A stretch of DNA of 64,000 nt from APNM01 sp040361335 (GTDB lineage: Bacteria; Pseudomonadota; Gammaproteobacteria; Nevskiales; Salinisphaeraceae): assembly GCF_040361335.1 (NCBI RefSeq), contig NZ_APNM01000004.1, positions 62,001 through 126,000 on the forward strand, in the 5' to 3' direction. How positions within the stretch are numbered: position 1 is the first letter of the stretch; each line of letters begins with the position of its first letter. The notes below the pieces were generated by a model. It did not search any database. It saw nothing but the letters and a program-made list of their open reading frames with translations, and had not been told where the DNA came from. Both the position numbers and the translations under genes were made by a program. Of the stretch, positions 33,733 through 41,928 are shown piece by piece.

Positions 33733-33761
33733 TGTCGATCGAGCGGGCCGGCGTTCGACTA
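33733..33761 (+). promoter_or_regulatory. Candidate ECF42-type promoter, second sub-block
   Basis: TGTCGATC at 33733-33740 and CGACTA at 33756-33761 (17-nt spacer after TGTCGA), 32 nt before the VOC gene. Identical boxes, spacer and start distance to the site at 31989 indicate that one sigma factor serves both. Confidence 0.65.
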
Positions 33762-33793
33762 GGGGTGGACACCCCCCGTCAGGAGACAACGCC

Positions 33794-34276
33794 ATGACCG
33801 ATCCCATCCCCGAGGGCCAGGAAGGCCTCATACCCCACTTGGTCTGCGACCCCTGCGGCGAGGCCATCGAATTCTACCGGCGCGCGTTCGACGCCGAGGA
33901 AGTCGGCCGCGTCACGCAGCCGGGCAGCGGCAAGATCATGCACGCCGCGCTGACCATCGACGGCCGGGCGCTCTACCTCTGCGACGACTTCCCGGAATTC
34001 TGCGCGGAAGGCAAGGCGCGATCGCCGCGAGCGCTGGGCGGCTCGCCGGTAACCGTCCACCGCTACGTCCGCGACTGCGACGCCGCCGTGGAGCGGGCGC
34101 GGCAGGCCGGCGCCACCGTGCAGATGCCGCCCGAGGACATGTTCTGGGGCGACCGCTACGCGCAGGTCGTCGATCCTTTCGGGCATAGCTGGTCGCTGGC
34201 CACGCACGTCCGCGAGGTCGATCCCGACGAGATGACGCAGGCGATGGCGGGCATGGCGCCCGATCATGACGGCTGA
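33794..34276 (+). CDS. PhnB-like VOC family protein
   Basis: 160 residues. PhnB-type pattern: LIPHLVCDPCGEAIEFYRRAFDAEE, KIMHAALTIDGRALYLCDDF, and the C-terminal YAQVVDPFGHSWSLATH. The family name comes from E. coli PhnB, but the reaction is unknown for this type. It is the first gene after the second candidate ECF42 promoter; VOC/PhnB proteins are common partners in ECF42 loci. Confidence 0.85.
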   Translation: MTDPIPEGQEGLIPHLVCDPCGEAIEFYRRAFDAEEVGRVTQPGSGKIMHAALTIDGRALYLCDDFPEFCAEGKARSPRALGGSPVTVHRYVRDCDAAVERARQAGATVQMPPEDMFWGDRYAQVVDPFGHSWSLATHVREVDPDEMTQAMAGMAPDHDG

Positions 34277-34316
34277 ACCCCACGGCGGTCCCGGCGCGGA
34301 CCCGAGGAGAACGCGA

Positions 34317-34757
34317 ATGGGTGTTGACGTACAAACCGAGGACAGCGCGATACGCGCGCTTGTCGGCCGCTGGGTCGAGGCGGCCTGCGCCAAGGACCTG
34401 GACGGCGTCATGGCCTGCTACGCGCCGGAGGTGGTGGCATTCGACGCCATCGCGGCGCTGCGGTTCGAGGGCACCGAAGCCTACCGCAAGCACTGGGAAT
34501 ACTGCATGGGCTTCGCCGAGGGCGAGATGATCATGCGTATCCCCGACATGGACATCACGGTCGGCGGCGATATCGCCTTCTGCCACTACCTCGCCAACTG
34601 CGGCTGCACCGACACGGCCGGCAACGAGCGGACCGGCTGGATGCGGGGCACCGTCTGTCTGCGCCGGATCGACGGCCGCTGGCTGATCGACCACGAGCAT
34701 TACTCCGTGCCCTTCGATCCGGAGACCATGAAGGTCATGACCGAACTGCAACCGTGA
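34317..34757 (+). CDS. SnoaL-like / NTF2-fold protein
   Basis: 146 residues with the DUF4440/SnoaL pattern: IRALVGRWVEAACAKDLDGVMACYAPEVVAFD near the start and GTVCLRRIDGRWLIDHEHYSVPF near the end. The cone-shaped NTF2 fold often binds small hydrophobic molecules; function here unknown. The ATG at 34317 follows CGAGGAGAACGCGA; an upstream in-frame ATG at 34266 is less likely. Confidence 0.82.
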   Translation: MGVDVQTEDSAIRALVGRWVEAACAKDLDGVMACYAPEVVAFDAIAALRFEGTEAYRKHWEYCMGFAEGEMIMRIPDMDITVGGDIAFCHYLANCGCTDTAGNERTGWMRGTVCLRRIDGRWLIDHEHYSVPFDPETMKVMTELQP

Positions 34758-34767
34758 GGTAACCGCG

Positions 34768-35481
34768 ATGAGCGAAACAACCGGCACTGCAATGCCCGGG
34801 ATCGTGTCGCGCGAGGAATGGCTCGCCGCGCACGAAAGGCTCCTGGAAAAGGAAAAGGCGCACACGCGGGCGCGCGACGCCCTCAACGCCGAGCGCCGGC
34901 GGCAGCCGATGTGGCGGCTCGAGAAGGACTACGTCTTCGACGGCCCCGCCGGCAAGCTGCGCATGCCGGCGCTGTTCGACGGCCACCGGCAACTCATCCT
35001 CTACCACTTCATGTTCGGCCCCAACGCCGACCAGGGCTGCAACGGCTGCTCGATGGTGGTCGACAACCTGTGCCACCCCGCGCACCTGCACGCGCGCGAC
35101 ATCAATCTGATCCTGGTCTCACGCGCGCCGCTGGACCGGATCGAGCCCTTCCGGCAACGCATGCGCTGGAACCTACCCTGGTATTCCTCGCACGGCAGCG
35201 ACTTCAACTTCGATCTCGGCGTCGGGCCCGCGGCTCCGCGGGCCGGCGAGCACCAGGACGGCGAGATGTTCGGCATGAGCGTGTTCCTGCGCGACGACGC
35301 GAACCGCGTCTACCAGACCTACTTCACCCAGCACCGGGGCGTGGAATACCTGGGCAGCAGTTTCAGCCTGTTCGACATCACGCCCTACGGCCGCCGGGAG
35401 GATTGGGAGGACGCCCCGGCAGGCTGGCCGAAGGGGCCGCGCTATTCCTGGTGGCGCCATCACGACCGATACGAGTTGTAG
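34768..35481 (+). CDS. DUF899 (thioredoxin-like) protein
   Basis: 237 residues, full length. Typical blocks: REEWLAAHERLLEKEKAHTRARDAL, MWRLEKDYVFDGPAG, LYHFMFGPNADQGCNGCSM (a C-x2-C at the thioredoxin position), and FNFDLGV. DUF899 proteins are predicted thioredoxin-like redox proteins and frequently stand next to DGPF/ECF42 genes. Closely spaced after the SnoaL-like gene. Confidence 0.88.
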   Translation: MSETTGTAMPGIVSREEWLAAHERLLEKEKAHTRARDALNAERRRQPMWRLEKDYVFDGPAGKLRMPALFDGHRQLILYHFMFGPNADQGCNGCSMVVDNLCHPAHLHARDINLILVSRAPLDRIEPFRQRMRWNLPWYSSHGSDFNFDLGVGPAAPRAGEHQDGEMFGMSVFLRDDANRVYQTYFTQHRGVEYLGSSFSLFDITPYGRREDWEDAPAGWPKGPRYSWWRHHDRYEL

Positions 35482-35575
35482 GCGGCCGGCACGGAGCCGG
35501 AGGATACTGCCCCATGCGGCGCCGGCCACACCGGCCCGTGCAGGCGCACATCACCACGGACATGACCGGACACGC

Positions 35576-36808
35576 ATGACGGGGACGACGCAGGAACGCA
35601 TCGCGGCGATCTACCGCGCCGAGTCCCGGCGGGTTCTCGCGACCCTGATCCGGTTGCTCGGCGACTTCGAGTTGGCGGAGGAGGCCCTGCACGACGCCTT
35701 CGCCGCGGCGATGGTGCAATGGCCGAAAGACGGCCTGCCCGACAACCCCCGCGCCTGGCTGGTCTCGGCCGGGCGCTTCAAGGCCATCGACGGCCTGCGC
35801 CGGCGCGCGCGTTTCGACGGCGTGGCGGCCGAGCTGGCCGGGCGCGCGGACCCGGCGACCGATCCCGGCGACGAGGCCGATGTGGGCGACGATTACCTGC
35901 GCCTGATCTTCACCTGCTGCCATCCCGCCCTGCCCCCCGACGCGCGCGTGGCCCTGACCCTGCGCGAGGTCTGCGGCCTGACCACGGAAGAGGTGGCGCG
36001 GGCCTATCTCGCCGCGCCGTCCGCGATCGCGCAGCGCATCGTGCGCGCCAAGGCCAAGATCCGCGCCGCCCGCATCCCCTACGAGGTGCCGGAGCGCCGC
36101 GATCTGCCGGAACGGCTAGACGCGGTGCTGCGCGTGATCTACCTGGTGTTCAACGAGGGCTATTCGGCCTCCTCGGGCGAGACGCTCACCCGCCCGGACC
36201 TGTCGGGCGAGGCGATCCGGCTGGCGCGCGCCCTCGGCGACCTGCTGCCCGAGCCGGAGGTCGCGGGATTGCTGGCGCTGATGCTGCTGCACGAGTCGCG
36301 CCGGGCCGCGCGCAGCACGGCGAACGGCGACTTGGTACCCCTGGAGGATCAGGACCGCTCGCGCTGGAACGCCGACCTGATCGCCGAGGGTACGACCCTG
36401 GTGGAGGGCGCCCTGTCCTCGCGCCGGTTCGGGCCGTACTCACTGCAGGCGGCGATCGCGGCCGTCCACGCCGAGGCGCCGAGCGCCGCGGACACCGACT
36501 GGCCCCAGATCGTGGGCCTCTACGACATCCTGCTGCGCGCGACCCGCTCGCCGGTGGTCGCGCTCAATCGCGCGGCCGCGGTGGCCATGCGCGACGGCCC
36601 GGCGGCCGGCCTGGCCCTGATCGACGCGCTGCTGGCGGACGGCGAGCTGGGCGACTATCAGCCGGCCCATGCCGCGCGCGCCGACCTGCTGCGCCGCCTC
36701 GACCGCCGCGACGAGGCCCGCGCCGCCTACGAGCGCGCCCTGGCGCTCACCGGCCAGGAACCCGAGCGGCGCTTCCTGTCGCGGCGGCTGGCGTCACTTG
36801 CCGATTGA
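35576..36808 (+). CDS. ECF42-type RNA polymerase sigma factor with C-terminal extension
   Basis: 410 residues, far longer than a simple ECF sigma factor. Sigma-2 spans about residues 10-75 (VLATLIRLLGDFELAEEALHDAF, NPRAWLVSAGRFKAID) and sigma-4 about 115-160 (LTLREVCGLTTEEVARAYLAAPSAIAQRIVRAK). The DUF6596-type extension follows (RVIYLVFNEGYSASSG; DLVPLEDQDRSRWN) and TPR-like helices end the protein (PAGLALIDALLADGELGDYQPAHAARADLLRRL). No anti-sigma gene is present; in this group the extension is thought to regulate activity. It should transcribe from the two TGTCGA/CGACTA sites upstream. Its end overlaps the convergent PIN gene by 15 nt. Confidence 0.92.
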   Translation: MTGTTQERIAAIYRAESRRVLATLIRLLGDFELAEEALHDAFAAAMVQWPKDGLPDNPRAWLVSAGRFKAIDGLRRRARFDGVAAELAGRADPATDPGDEADVGDDYLRLIFTCCHPALPPDARVALTLREVCGLTTEEVARAYLAAPSAIAQRIVRAKAKIRAARIPYEVPERRDLPERLDAVLRVIYLVFNEGYSASSGETLTRPDLSGEAIRLARALGDLLPEPEVAGLLALMLLHESRRAARSTANGDLVPLEDQDRSRWNADLIAEGTTLVEGALSSRRFGPYSLQAAIAAVHAEAPSAADTDWPQIVGLYDILLRATRSPVVALNRAAAVAMRDGPAAGLALIDALLADGELGDYQPAHAARADLLRRLDRRDEARAAYERALALTGQEPERRFLSRRLASLAD

Positions 36809-37288
36809 TTCGGGATCCGCGTACAGCGGCGGCAGTTCGTGCATGCTGTCGGCGGCCGCGAGAAAGGGGTCGACGGTACGGACACGACCATAGTGACGGC
36901 CATGCTCGAAATCTTCCGAGAGAATCTCGGGCAGGCCGTGAACCTCGGCGTAGGCCCACAAGTGGGCGTCGAACCAGGACAACTGATACGTCGCCATGCC
37001 CCTGAGCGCGGTCAGCAGGACCTCCGCGCCGGGATAGACCACGGGGAACTGAAACATGAGTTCCTCCGCCTCCACGACGGCTTGCGCGGCCGACAGGAGC
37101 GGGGCGCCGTCCAGGTCGGGGCGCGGCCGCTTGACCGCCGCCACGAACTCCAGGATCGCCTGGTGCGGCAACACCAGATCGCCGTCGATCACCGCATGGC
37201 GCAGCAGATCGCTCGCGATCCGCTGTTTGACCGGATCGCGGGGATCGAAGCGATACACGAGGATATTGGTATCAACCAGTCTTGCCAC
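36794..37288 (-). CDS. PIN-domain toxin (VapC-like)
   Basis: 164 residues with acidic active-site positions of a PIN ribonuclease: VDTNILVYRFD (Asp1), ILEFVAAVKR (Glu), and the C-terminal WFDAHLWAYAE and ILSEDFEHGRHYG (Asp pair). Such toxins cleave RNA. I choose the GTG at 37288 (VARLVDTNILVY), overlapping the antitoxin's stop; the longer frame upstream is a shadow of the antitoxin. The 3' end overlaps the convergent sigma-factor gene. Confidence 0.83.
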   Translation of the reverse strand: MARLVDTNILVYRFDPRDPVKQRIASDLLRHAVIDGDLVLPHQAILEFVAAVKRPRPDLDGAPLLSAAQAVVEAEELMFQFPVVYPGAEVLLTALRGMATYQLSWFDAHLWAYAEVHGLPEILSEDFEHGRHYGRVRTVDPFLAAADSMHELPPLYADPESIGK

Positions 37289-37568
37289 GGGTGTACAAAT
37301 CTTCCCGCCGCCAATCCCGTGTCGCGGGCGCCGCGTCCGGGGACCGCCGCAAGACCTTCTCGCGATCCCGTTGACGCGCCGTGGCCGCGTCGAAGCGGCG
37401 CAGCCGTTCCTCGGCACTCAGCCGCGATTGTCGCCGCTTGCCCGCGGGCACGAGCTGGATGACATCGCCGGCCGCGACGAAATCGATCTCGTCGCCGGCG
37501 GCGATCCCGTACTCGTCCGCGAGCCGTTTGGGGATCGTGACCTGGAGCTTGCTGGTGACCTTGCTCAT
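37272..37568 (-). CDS. AbrB/SpoVT-type antitoxin
   Basis: 98 residues. The N-terminal SKVTSKLQVTIPKRLADEYGIAAGDEIDFVAAGDVIQLVPA is a swapped-hairpin AbrB-type DNA-binding domain; the basic/acidic C-terminal tail (DWRREDLYTRGKTG) should contact the toxin. It partners the PIN toxin that overlaps its 3' end. ACTTTAGCAAGGATTCTTCCTTGC upstream (37578-37601) contains the AAGGA..TCCTT palindrome, a possible operator or a short hairpin. Confidence 0.85.
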   Translation of the reverse strand: MSKVTSKLQVTIPKRLADEYGIAAGDEIDFVAAGDVIQLVPAGKRRQSRLSAEERLRRFDAATARQRDREKVLRRSPDAAPATRDWRREDLYTRGKTG

Positions 37569-37580
37569 GACCTCCTTACT

Positions 37581-38216
37581 TTAGCAAGGATTCTTCCTTG
37601 CCATAAGCATGGTCGTGACGGCGGCGATGACCGACCCGAGCAGGGCCAGCGCCATGTCCTTCTGCGCGTCCCAGACATCGCCCTGCGTGCCCAGGTAGGC
37701 CTGTCCCAGGTCGCCGCCGAACACCTCCGCGGCCCCCCATTCGAACAGCTCGAAGACCAGCGACATCGTCGCCAGCAGCGCCACCGGATACAGGTAGGAT
37801 GCGGCCCCGGGCAGCGGGCCGTCCGTCTCCACGTATTCGCGCACGGGACGGAACAGCAGCAGGCCGAAGGCGAAATGGGCCAGCCGGTCAAAGTGGTTGC
37901 GGGCCAGGCCCAGGACGTCGGACACGGTGTGCCCGGTCAGCGCCCGCGCCCAGGCATCGTAGGGTACTTCCGAGTAGGTGTGATGGGCGCCGATCTCGTG
38001 CAGCACGCCGAACACGAACAGCAAGACATAGGCGGTATCGGAGAACGGCGCCACGCGATGGCGCCGCACCAGCCAGAGCAGGCCGAGGCCCACCAGCACG
38101 TTCTCCAGGGCCCAGTCCTCGCGGTACCAGGGGTCCCAGGCGAGTGCCAGCCAGACAGCGGCGAAGGCGGCGAACAGGAGCGGCGGCAGCCAGCCGCCCT
38201 CTCGCGCCCCGCTCAC
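37581..38216 (-). CDS. DUF2238 (YjdF-like) membrane protein
   Basis: 211 residues, about six TM helices. Family features: LPPLLFAAFAAVWLALAWDP, FGVLHEIGAHHTYSEVPYDAW, HFDRLAHFAFGLLLFRPVREY, FELFEWGAAEVFGGDLGQAYLGTQGDVWDAQKDMALAL. Conserved His and acidic residues in the membrane suggest metal binding or catalysis, but the function is unknown. A GTG at 38216 overlaps the upstream stop (GTGA); another GTG at 38237 would add seven residues. It is co-transcribed with the cyclic-nucleotide-domain gene and so probably under the FNR box. Confidence 0.83.
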   Translation of the reverse strand: MSGAREGGWLPPLLFAAFAAVWLALAWDPWYREDWALENVLVGLGLLWLVRRHRVAPFSDTAYVLLFVFGVLHEIGAHHTYSEVPYDAWARALTGHTVSDVLGLARNHFDRLAHFAFGLLLFRPVREYVETDGPLPGAASYLYPVALLATMSLVFELFEWGAAEVFGGDLGQAYLGTQGDVWDAQKDMALALLGSVIAAVTTMLMARKNPC

Positions 38217-38686
38217 GCGAAGCCCGGCGGGCTCCACTCGTTCATCATCTTCTCGCGGGCGGCCGCCAGGCGCTCGGACATGAGCCCGGAGAAACGCTTG
38301 AACAGGTCGTAGCCGAACGCGGGATCGTTCTCGCAGTGGCGCAGCACGGCGTCGCCGTCGAAGACCAGCAGCTCGGCGGGCTCCTCGGCGCGCGCCTGGA
38401 AGTGCCAGGTGTACGGCGGGATCAGCCAGGACCAGCCGAGGATCGCGTCCGGCCCCAGGTTCTGCAGCTCCAGGGGCGGGCCCTGTATGGCGCTGACCTC
38501 AACGGTGATCCGCCCGGACAGCACCAGGTAGAACGCGTCCGCGCTGGCGCCGTAGCGGAACAGGACCTCGTCCTCGGCCAGTTCGCGTTCGGTCGCGCAG
38601 GCGGCCAGGAATTCCAGCGACCGGTCCGAGAGACCGGCGAAGAACGGATGTTCGGAGATGACCTGCTCGATCGATTTCTCGGCCAC
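38213..38686 (-). CDS. Cyclic-nucleotide-binding-domain protein without HTH
   Basis: 157 residues that consist of one CAP-type beta-roll domain (ISEHPFFAGLSDRSLEFLAACA, LFRYGASADAFYLVLSGRITVEV) and a C-helix that ends in MMNEWSPPGFA. There is no helix-turn-helix, so it is not a Crp/Fnr repressor or activator. The core phosphate-cassette pattern is weak (GPDAILGWSWLIPPY), so the ligand is uncertain. The GTG at 38686 has a perfect AGGAGG six bases before it; an ATG at 38719 is an alternative. A perfect FNR box is centred 80 nt upstream. Confidence 0.8.
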   Translation of the reverse strand: MAEKSIEQVISEHPFFAGLSDRSLEFLAACATERELAEDEVLFRYGASADAFYLVLSGRITVEVSAIQGPPLELQNLGPDAILGWSWLIPPYTWHFQARAEEPAELLVFDGDAVLRHCENDPAFGYDLFKRFSGLMSERLAAAREKMMNEWSPPGFA

Positions 38687-38759
38687 GCCGGACCTCCTGT
38701 GGCTGTTGCTGGGGGACATGTCGCCGACCCTTATGGTAACGCGACCGACGGCGGCCGGT

Positions 38760-38773
38760 TTGATCCAGATCAA
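38760..38773. promoter_or_regulatory. FNR/ANR box
   Basis: TTGATCCAGATCAA matches the FNR consensus TTGAT-N4-ATCAA exactly. It lies before the cyclic-nucleotide-domain and DUF2238 genes on the minus strand and overlaps the last codons of the upstream methyltransferase gene. The same 14-mer occurs at 49663 and 50288. Confidence 0.75.
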
Positions 38774-39438
38774 CCTCCGGCCGGCGACGTGCCGGCCGCG
38801 AACACGGCCACGTCGATCCCGTGGCAGCGGCATGTCCAGCCGTGACGCCGGGCCAGCCATTCGAGGGTGCGCCGCCCGTAGAAGCTGACGTGCGTGGGAT
38901 CACGGTGATAATGCCAGGCGGCGAAATCGGTGTCCGGCTCCAGGCGCCGGGTCATCAGACCGAGACGGCCGTCCGGCTTCAGCAACGCCGCCAGGCGCTC
39001 GAACTCGGCGCCGGGTCGATGGAAGTGCTCGGCGGTCTCGGTACAGACGATGAAATCGTAGCGCCGGCGCAACGGCGCCGTATCCGGCGCGAAGAAGGGA
39101 TCGTAGACCGCGGTCGGGAAACCGGCCTCCGTGAGCATGCCGGCCAGCGCGGGCCCGGGGCCGGCGCCGTAATCCAGCCCCTCGGCGCCCGCCGGCAATG
39201 CCGGGACGAGCACCTCGGTCAGCCGCGACAGGAAGCGACGGTAGCCGGGATCGTCGGGGCGGTTGTCGTGGGTCAGGTAGAGCTCGTGCTCGGTCAGGGC
39301 GTCGGGACGCTCGTCCGGATGCTGGAAGACCAGGCCGCACTCGCCGCAGCGTCCGTAGCGGCCGCTGTCCACCGTCGCGAACCCCGCCGTTGCGGCCGAC
39401 CCGCAGAGCGGGCAGGCGGGCCAGGCCTCAGTCGTCAC
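38770..39438 (-). CDS. Class I SAM methyltransferase with N-terminal zinc ribbon
   Basis: 222 residues. The start (WPACPLCGSAATAGFATVDSGRYGRCGECGLVFQHPDE) has C-x2-C and C-x2-C pairs that should bind zinc, as in many small-molecule or sugar methyltransferases. The Rossmann part has motif I as LDYGAGPGPALAGML and the tyrosine/glutamate-rich block FIVCTETAEHFHRPG, then LKPDGRLGLMTRRLE. Substrate unknown. It overlaps the FAD-oxidase gene by 11 nt at its start (39428-39438). Confidence 0.83.
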   Translation of the reverse strand: MTTEAWPACPLCGSAATAGFATVDSGRYGRCGECGLVFQHPDERPDALTEHELYLTHDNRPDDPGYRRFLSRLTEVLVPALPAGAEGLDYGAGPGPALAGMLTEAGFPTAVYDPFFAPDTAPLRRRYDFIVCTETAEHFHRPGAEFERLAALLKPDGRLGLMTRRLEPDTDFAAWHYHRDPTHVSFYGRRTLEWLARRHGWTCRCHGIDVAVFAAGTSPAGG

Positions 39439-40849
39439 CGGCGACCAGGGCGCCCGGATTGAGGATGCCCCGCGGGTCGAGGGCCTGCTTGATGGCCCGG
39501 ATCATCGCCAGCTTCGCGGGATCGGCGTAGCGTGCCAGCTCGCCGGTCTTGAGCCGCCCGATGCCGTGCTCGGCCGACACCGAACCGTCGAACCGGGCGA
39601 CGATGTCGTGGATCACGCGGTTGGCCTCGCGCCAGCGGCCCAGGAAAGCCTTGCCGTCGGCGTCCTCGGGTTGCTGGAGGTTGAAGTGCAGGTTGCCGTC
39701 GCCGACATGCCCGAAGGCGCAGACCCGCACCCCGGGCATGGCGTCCTCGATCGCGGCGGCGGCCTCGGCGACGAACGCCGGCAGGCGCGAGACCGGCACC
39801 GAGACGTCGTGCTTGATCGAGGCTCCCTCGCGGATCTGGGCCTCGGGGATATGCTCGCGGATGTGCCAGAAGCGGCCGGCGTCGTCGAGACTCCCGGCCA
39901 GGGCCGCGTCCGCCACCTCGCCGGCCTCGAAGGCGGCCTCCAGGCCGGATTCCAGGGCCTCGCGCAGCCAGGTGCCCTCGGCGGGGCTGGCCAGTTCCAC
40001 GAGCACGTACCAGGGATGGGTCTCGTCCAGGGGATCGCGGCAGCCCGGGATATGGCGCAGCGCCAGCTCCAGCCCGAAGCGCGGAATCAGCTCGCAGGCG
40101 ATCACATTGTCGCCGCTGGCGGCGCGCAGCCGGCCCAGCAGGGCCACGGCGGCGGCCGGGTCCGTCACGCCGGCGAAGGCGGTCTCGCGCTGGGCCAGGG
40201 CCGGGTACAGCCGCAGGGTGGCGGCGGTGATGATGCCCAGCGTGCCCTCGCTGCCGACGAAGAGCTGACGCAGGTCGTAGCCGGTGTTGTCCTTGCGCAG
40301 GCCCGACAAGCCGTGCCAGACGCGGCCGTCGGCCAGCACCACTTCCAGTCCCAGCGTGAGATCCCGGGCGTTGCCGTAGCGCAGGACATTGACGCCGCCG
40401 GCGTTGGTGGCGAGATTGCCGCCGATACGACAGGAACCTTCGGCCGCCAGCGACAGGGGGAACAGGCGATGCACCTCCGCGGCTGCCTTCTGCACGTCGG
40501 CGAGGATGCAACCGGCCTCGACGGTGATGGTGTCGTTGTCGGTATCGATCCCGCGCACGCGGGTCATGCGGTCCAGCGCGAGCACGATCTGGCCGTCCGC
40601 CGACTGCGGCGCGGCGCCGCCCACCAGGCCGGTATTGCCGCCCTGCGGCACGATGCCCACGCCGGCCTCGGCGCAGGCCGTCACCACGGCCGCGACCTCG
40701 TCCGTGCTCGCCGGCCGCGCCACCGCCCCGGCGGTGCACTCGAAATGACCGCGCCACTCGCGCAGGTACGGCGCCATGTCCTCGGGCGCGGTGAGCAGGC
40801 CGCGCTCGCCGAGGCACTCGCGCAGCTTGCCGAGGAAGGCGTCGTCCAT
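39428..40849 (-). CDS. FAD-binding oxidase/dehydrogenase, GlcD/D-2-hydroxyacid dehydrogenase type
   Basis: 473 residues of the VAO/PCMH flavoprotein family. FAD-binding: PQGGNTGLVGGA (PP-loop), EGSCRIGGNLATNAGGVNVLRYGNARDLTLG and FVGSEGTLGIITAATL. The C-terminal half has the oxidase cap and ends in SVSAEHGIGRLKTGELARYADPAK, DPRGILNPG. Relatives oxidise D-lactate, glycolate or D-2-hydroxyglutarate; which one cannot be told. Starts immediately after the TIGR01777 stop. Confidence 0.88.
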   Translation of the reverse strand: MDDAFLGKLRECLGERGLLTAPEDMAPYLREWRGHFECTAGAVARPASTDEVAAVVTACAEAGVGIVPQGGNTGLVGGAAPQSADGQIVLALDRMTRVRGIDTDNDTITVEAGCILADVQKAAAEVHRLFPLSLAAEGSCRIGGNLATNAGGVNVLRYGNARDLTLGLEVVLADGRVWHGLSGLRKDNTGYDLRQLFVGSEGTLGIITAATLRLYPALAQRETAFAGVTDPAAAVALLGRLRAASGDNVIACELIPRFGLELALRHIPGCRDPLDETHPWYVLVELASPAEGTWLREALESGLEAAFEAGEVADAALAGSLDDAGRFWHIREHIPEAQIREGASIKHDVSVPVSRLPAFVAEAAAAIEDAMPGVRVCAFGHVGDGNLHFNLQQPEDADGKAFLGRWREANRVIHDIVARFDGSVSAEHGIGRLKTGELARYADPAKLAMIRAIKQALDPRGILNPGALVAGDD

Positions 40850-41758
40850 TCAGCCGCCGTCCACGATTTCGGCCAGGGCCGCGTCCAGGTCCGGGAAGCG
40901 GAACTGGAAGCCGGCCTCCTGCAGCCGGCGCGGCACCACCCGCTGGCCGGTGAGCAGCATCTCCGCCATCTCGCCGAACATCAGCCGCACCACCGGCGCC
41001 GGCATCCCGGCCCAGACCGGGCGGCGCAGCGCCCGCCCGAGTGCCTTGCTGAAGGTGCGATGGGTGACCGCATGCGGCGCCACCGTGTTGTACGGGCCCG
41101 AGCAGTCCTGGTTCTCGATCAGGAACAGGATGGCCCGCACCAGATCCATGCGGTGGATCCAGGGCAGCCACTGGCGGCCGTTGCCCAGCCAGGCGCCCAT
41201 GCCGAAGCGGAAGGCCGGCAGCATGGATTGCAGCGGTCCGCCGCCGGCGTCGAGCACCGCGCCCGGTCGGATCAGGCAGACCCGCACGCCGTGGTCGCGC
41301 GCCGCGATCGCGGCCGCCTCCCACTGGCGGCATAGCTCGGACTGGTATTCGTCGCCCGGCGGCTCGCCCTCGTCGACCTCGTCGTCGCCGCGGGCGCCGT
41401 AGTAACCGACCGCGGAGCCGTTGACCAGCACGCGCGGGGCATCGCTGCCGCAGGCGGCGGCGTACTCGACCAGGTGTTCGGTGGTACGCACGCGGCTGGC
41501 GACGAACTCGCGCTTGCGCGCCTCGTTCCAGCGCTTGACGCCCAGGTTCTCGCCGGCCAGGCCGACCATGCCGTGGGGCGGCGCGGTCAGTTCGTGCGCG
41601 GATTCGACCACGCCCACGGATTCCGGCAGCAGCTTGCGCGCCCGTTCAGCGTCGCGCGTGAGCACGTCCACGCCCCAGCCCTCGGCCAGAAGCCGGGTGC
41701 ACAGGGCCCGGCCGATGAAGCCGGTGCCGCCCGTCACCAGTATCCGTCGCTCGCTCAT
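40850..41758 (-). CDS. TIGR01777 family epimerase-like protein
   Basis: 302 residues, SDR fold: N-terminal RILVTGGTGFIGRALCTRLLAEGW, then NGSAVGYYGARGDDEVDEGEPPGDEY (the active-site Tyr is probably in VGYYG), and a DUF1731-type C-terminus (MPAPVVRLMFGEMAEMLLTGQRVVPRRLQEAGF). The family is linked to sugar-nucleotide epimerases, but its reaction is not known. The ATG at 41758 fits the Rossmann start; upstream residues are the shadow of an untranslated leader. Confidence 0.9.
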   Translation of the reverse strand: MSERRILVTGGTGFIGRALCTRLLAEGWGVDVLTRDAERARKLLPESVGVVESAHELTAPPHGMVGLAGENLGVKRWNEARKREFVASRVRTTEHLVEYAAACGSDAPRVLVNGSAVGYYGARGDDEVDEGEPPGDEYQSELCRQWEAAAIAARDHGVRVCLIRPGAVLDAGGGPLQSMLPAFRFGMGAWLGNGRQWLPWIHRMDLVRAILFLIENQDCSGPYNTVAPHAVTHRTFSKALGRALRRPVWAGMPAPVVRLMFGEMAEMLLTGQRVVPRRLQEAGFQFRFPDLDAALAEIVDGG

Positions 41759-41788
41759 GCCGCCAAGGATAAACGTATCAATCGATGC

Positions 41789-41924
41789 TAACCACAGAGC
41801 CACAGGGGCACAGAGCGAAGACCAGGACTGTAGGCAGTCAATGCACGAAAACCGCGGAAAGTTTCACGCTTTCCTGAGAATCACTCTTCAATTTATCTCT
41901 GTGCCTCTGTGCCTCTGTGGTTAA
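41789..41924. repeat. CACAGAG-type inverted-repeat element outside the nuo operon
   Basis: Arms 41789-41815 (TAACCACAGAGCCACAGGGG) and 41897-41924 (ends GCCTCTGTGGTTAA) pair well. It fills the gap between the alcohol dehydrogenase end (41929) and the TIGR01777 start (41758), both on the minus strand. Same design and similar length (136 bp) as the copies at 14206 and 14873, which shows that the family is dispersed and not special to nuo. Confidence 0.9.
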
Positions 41925-41928
41925 TTCC

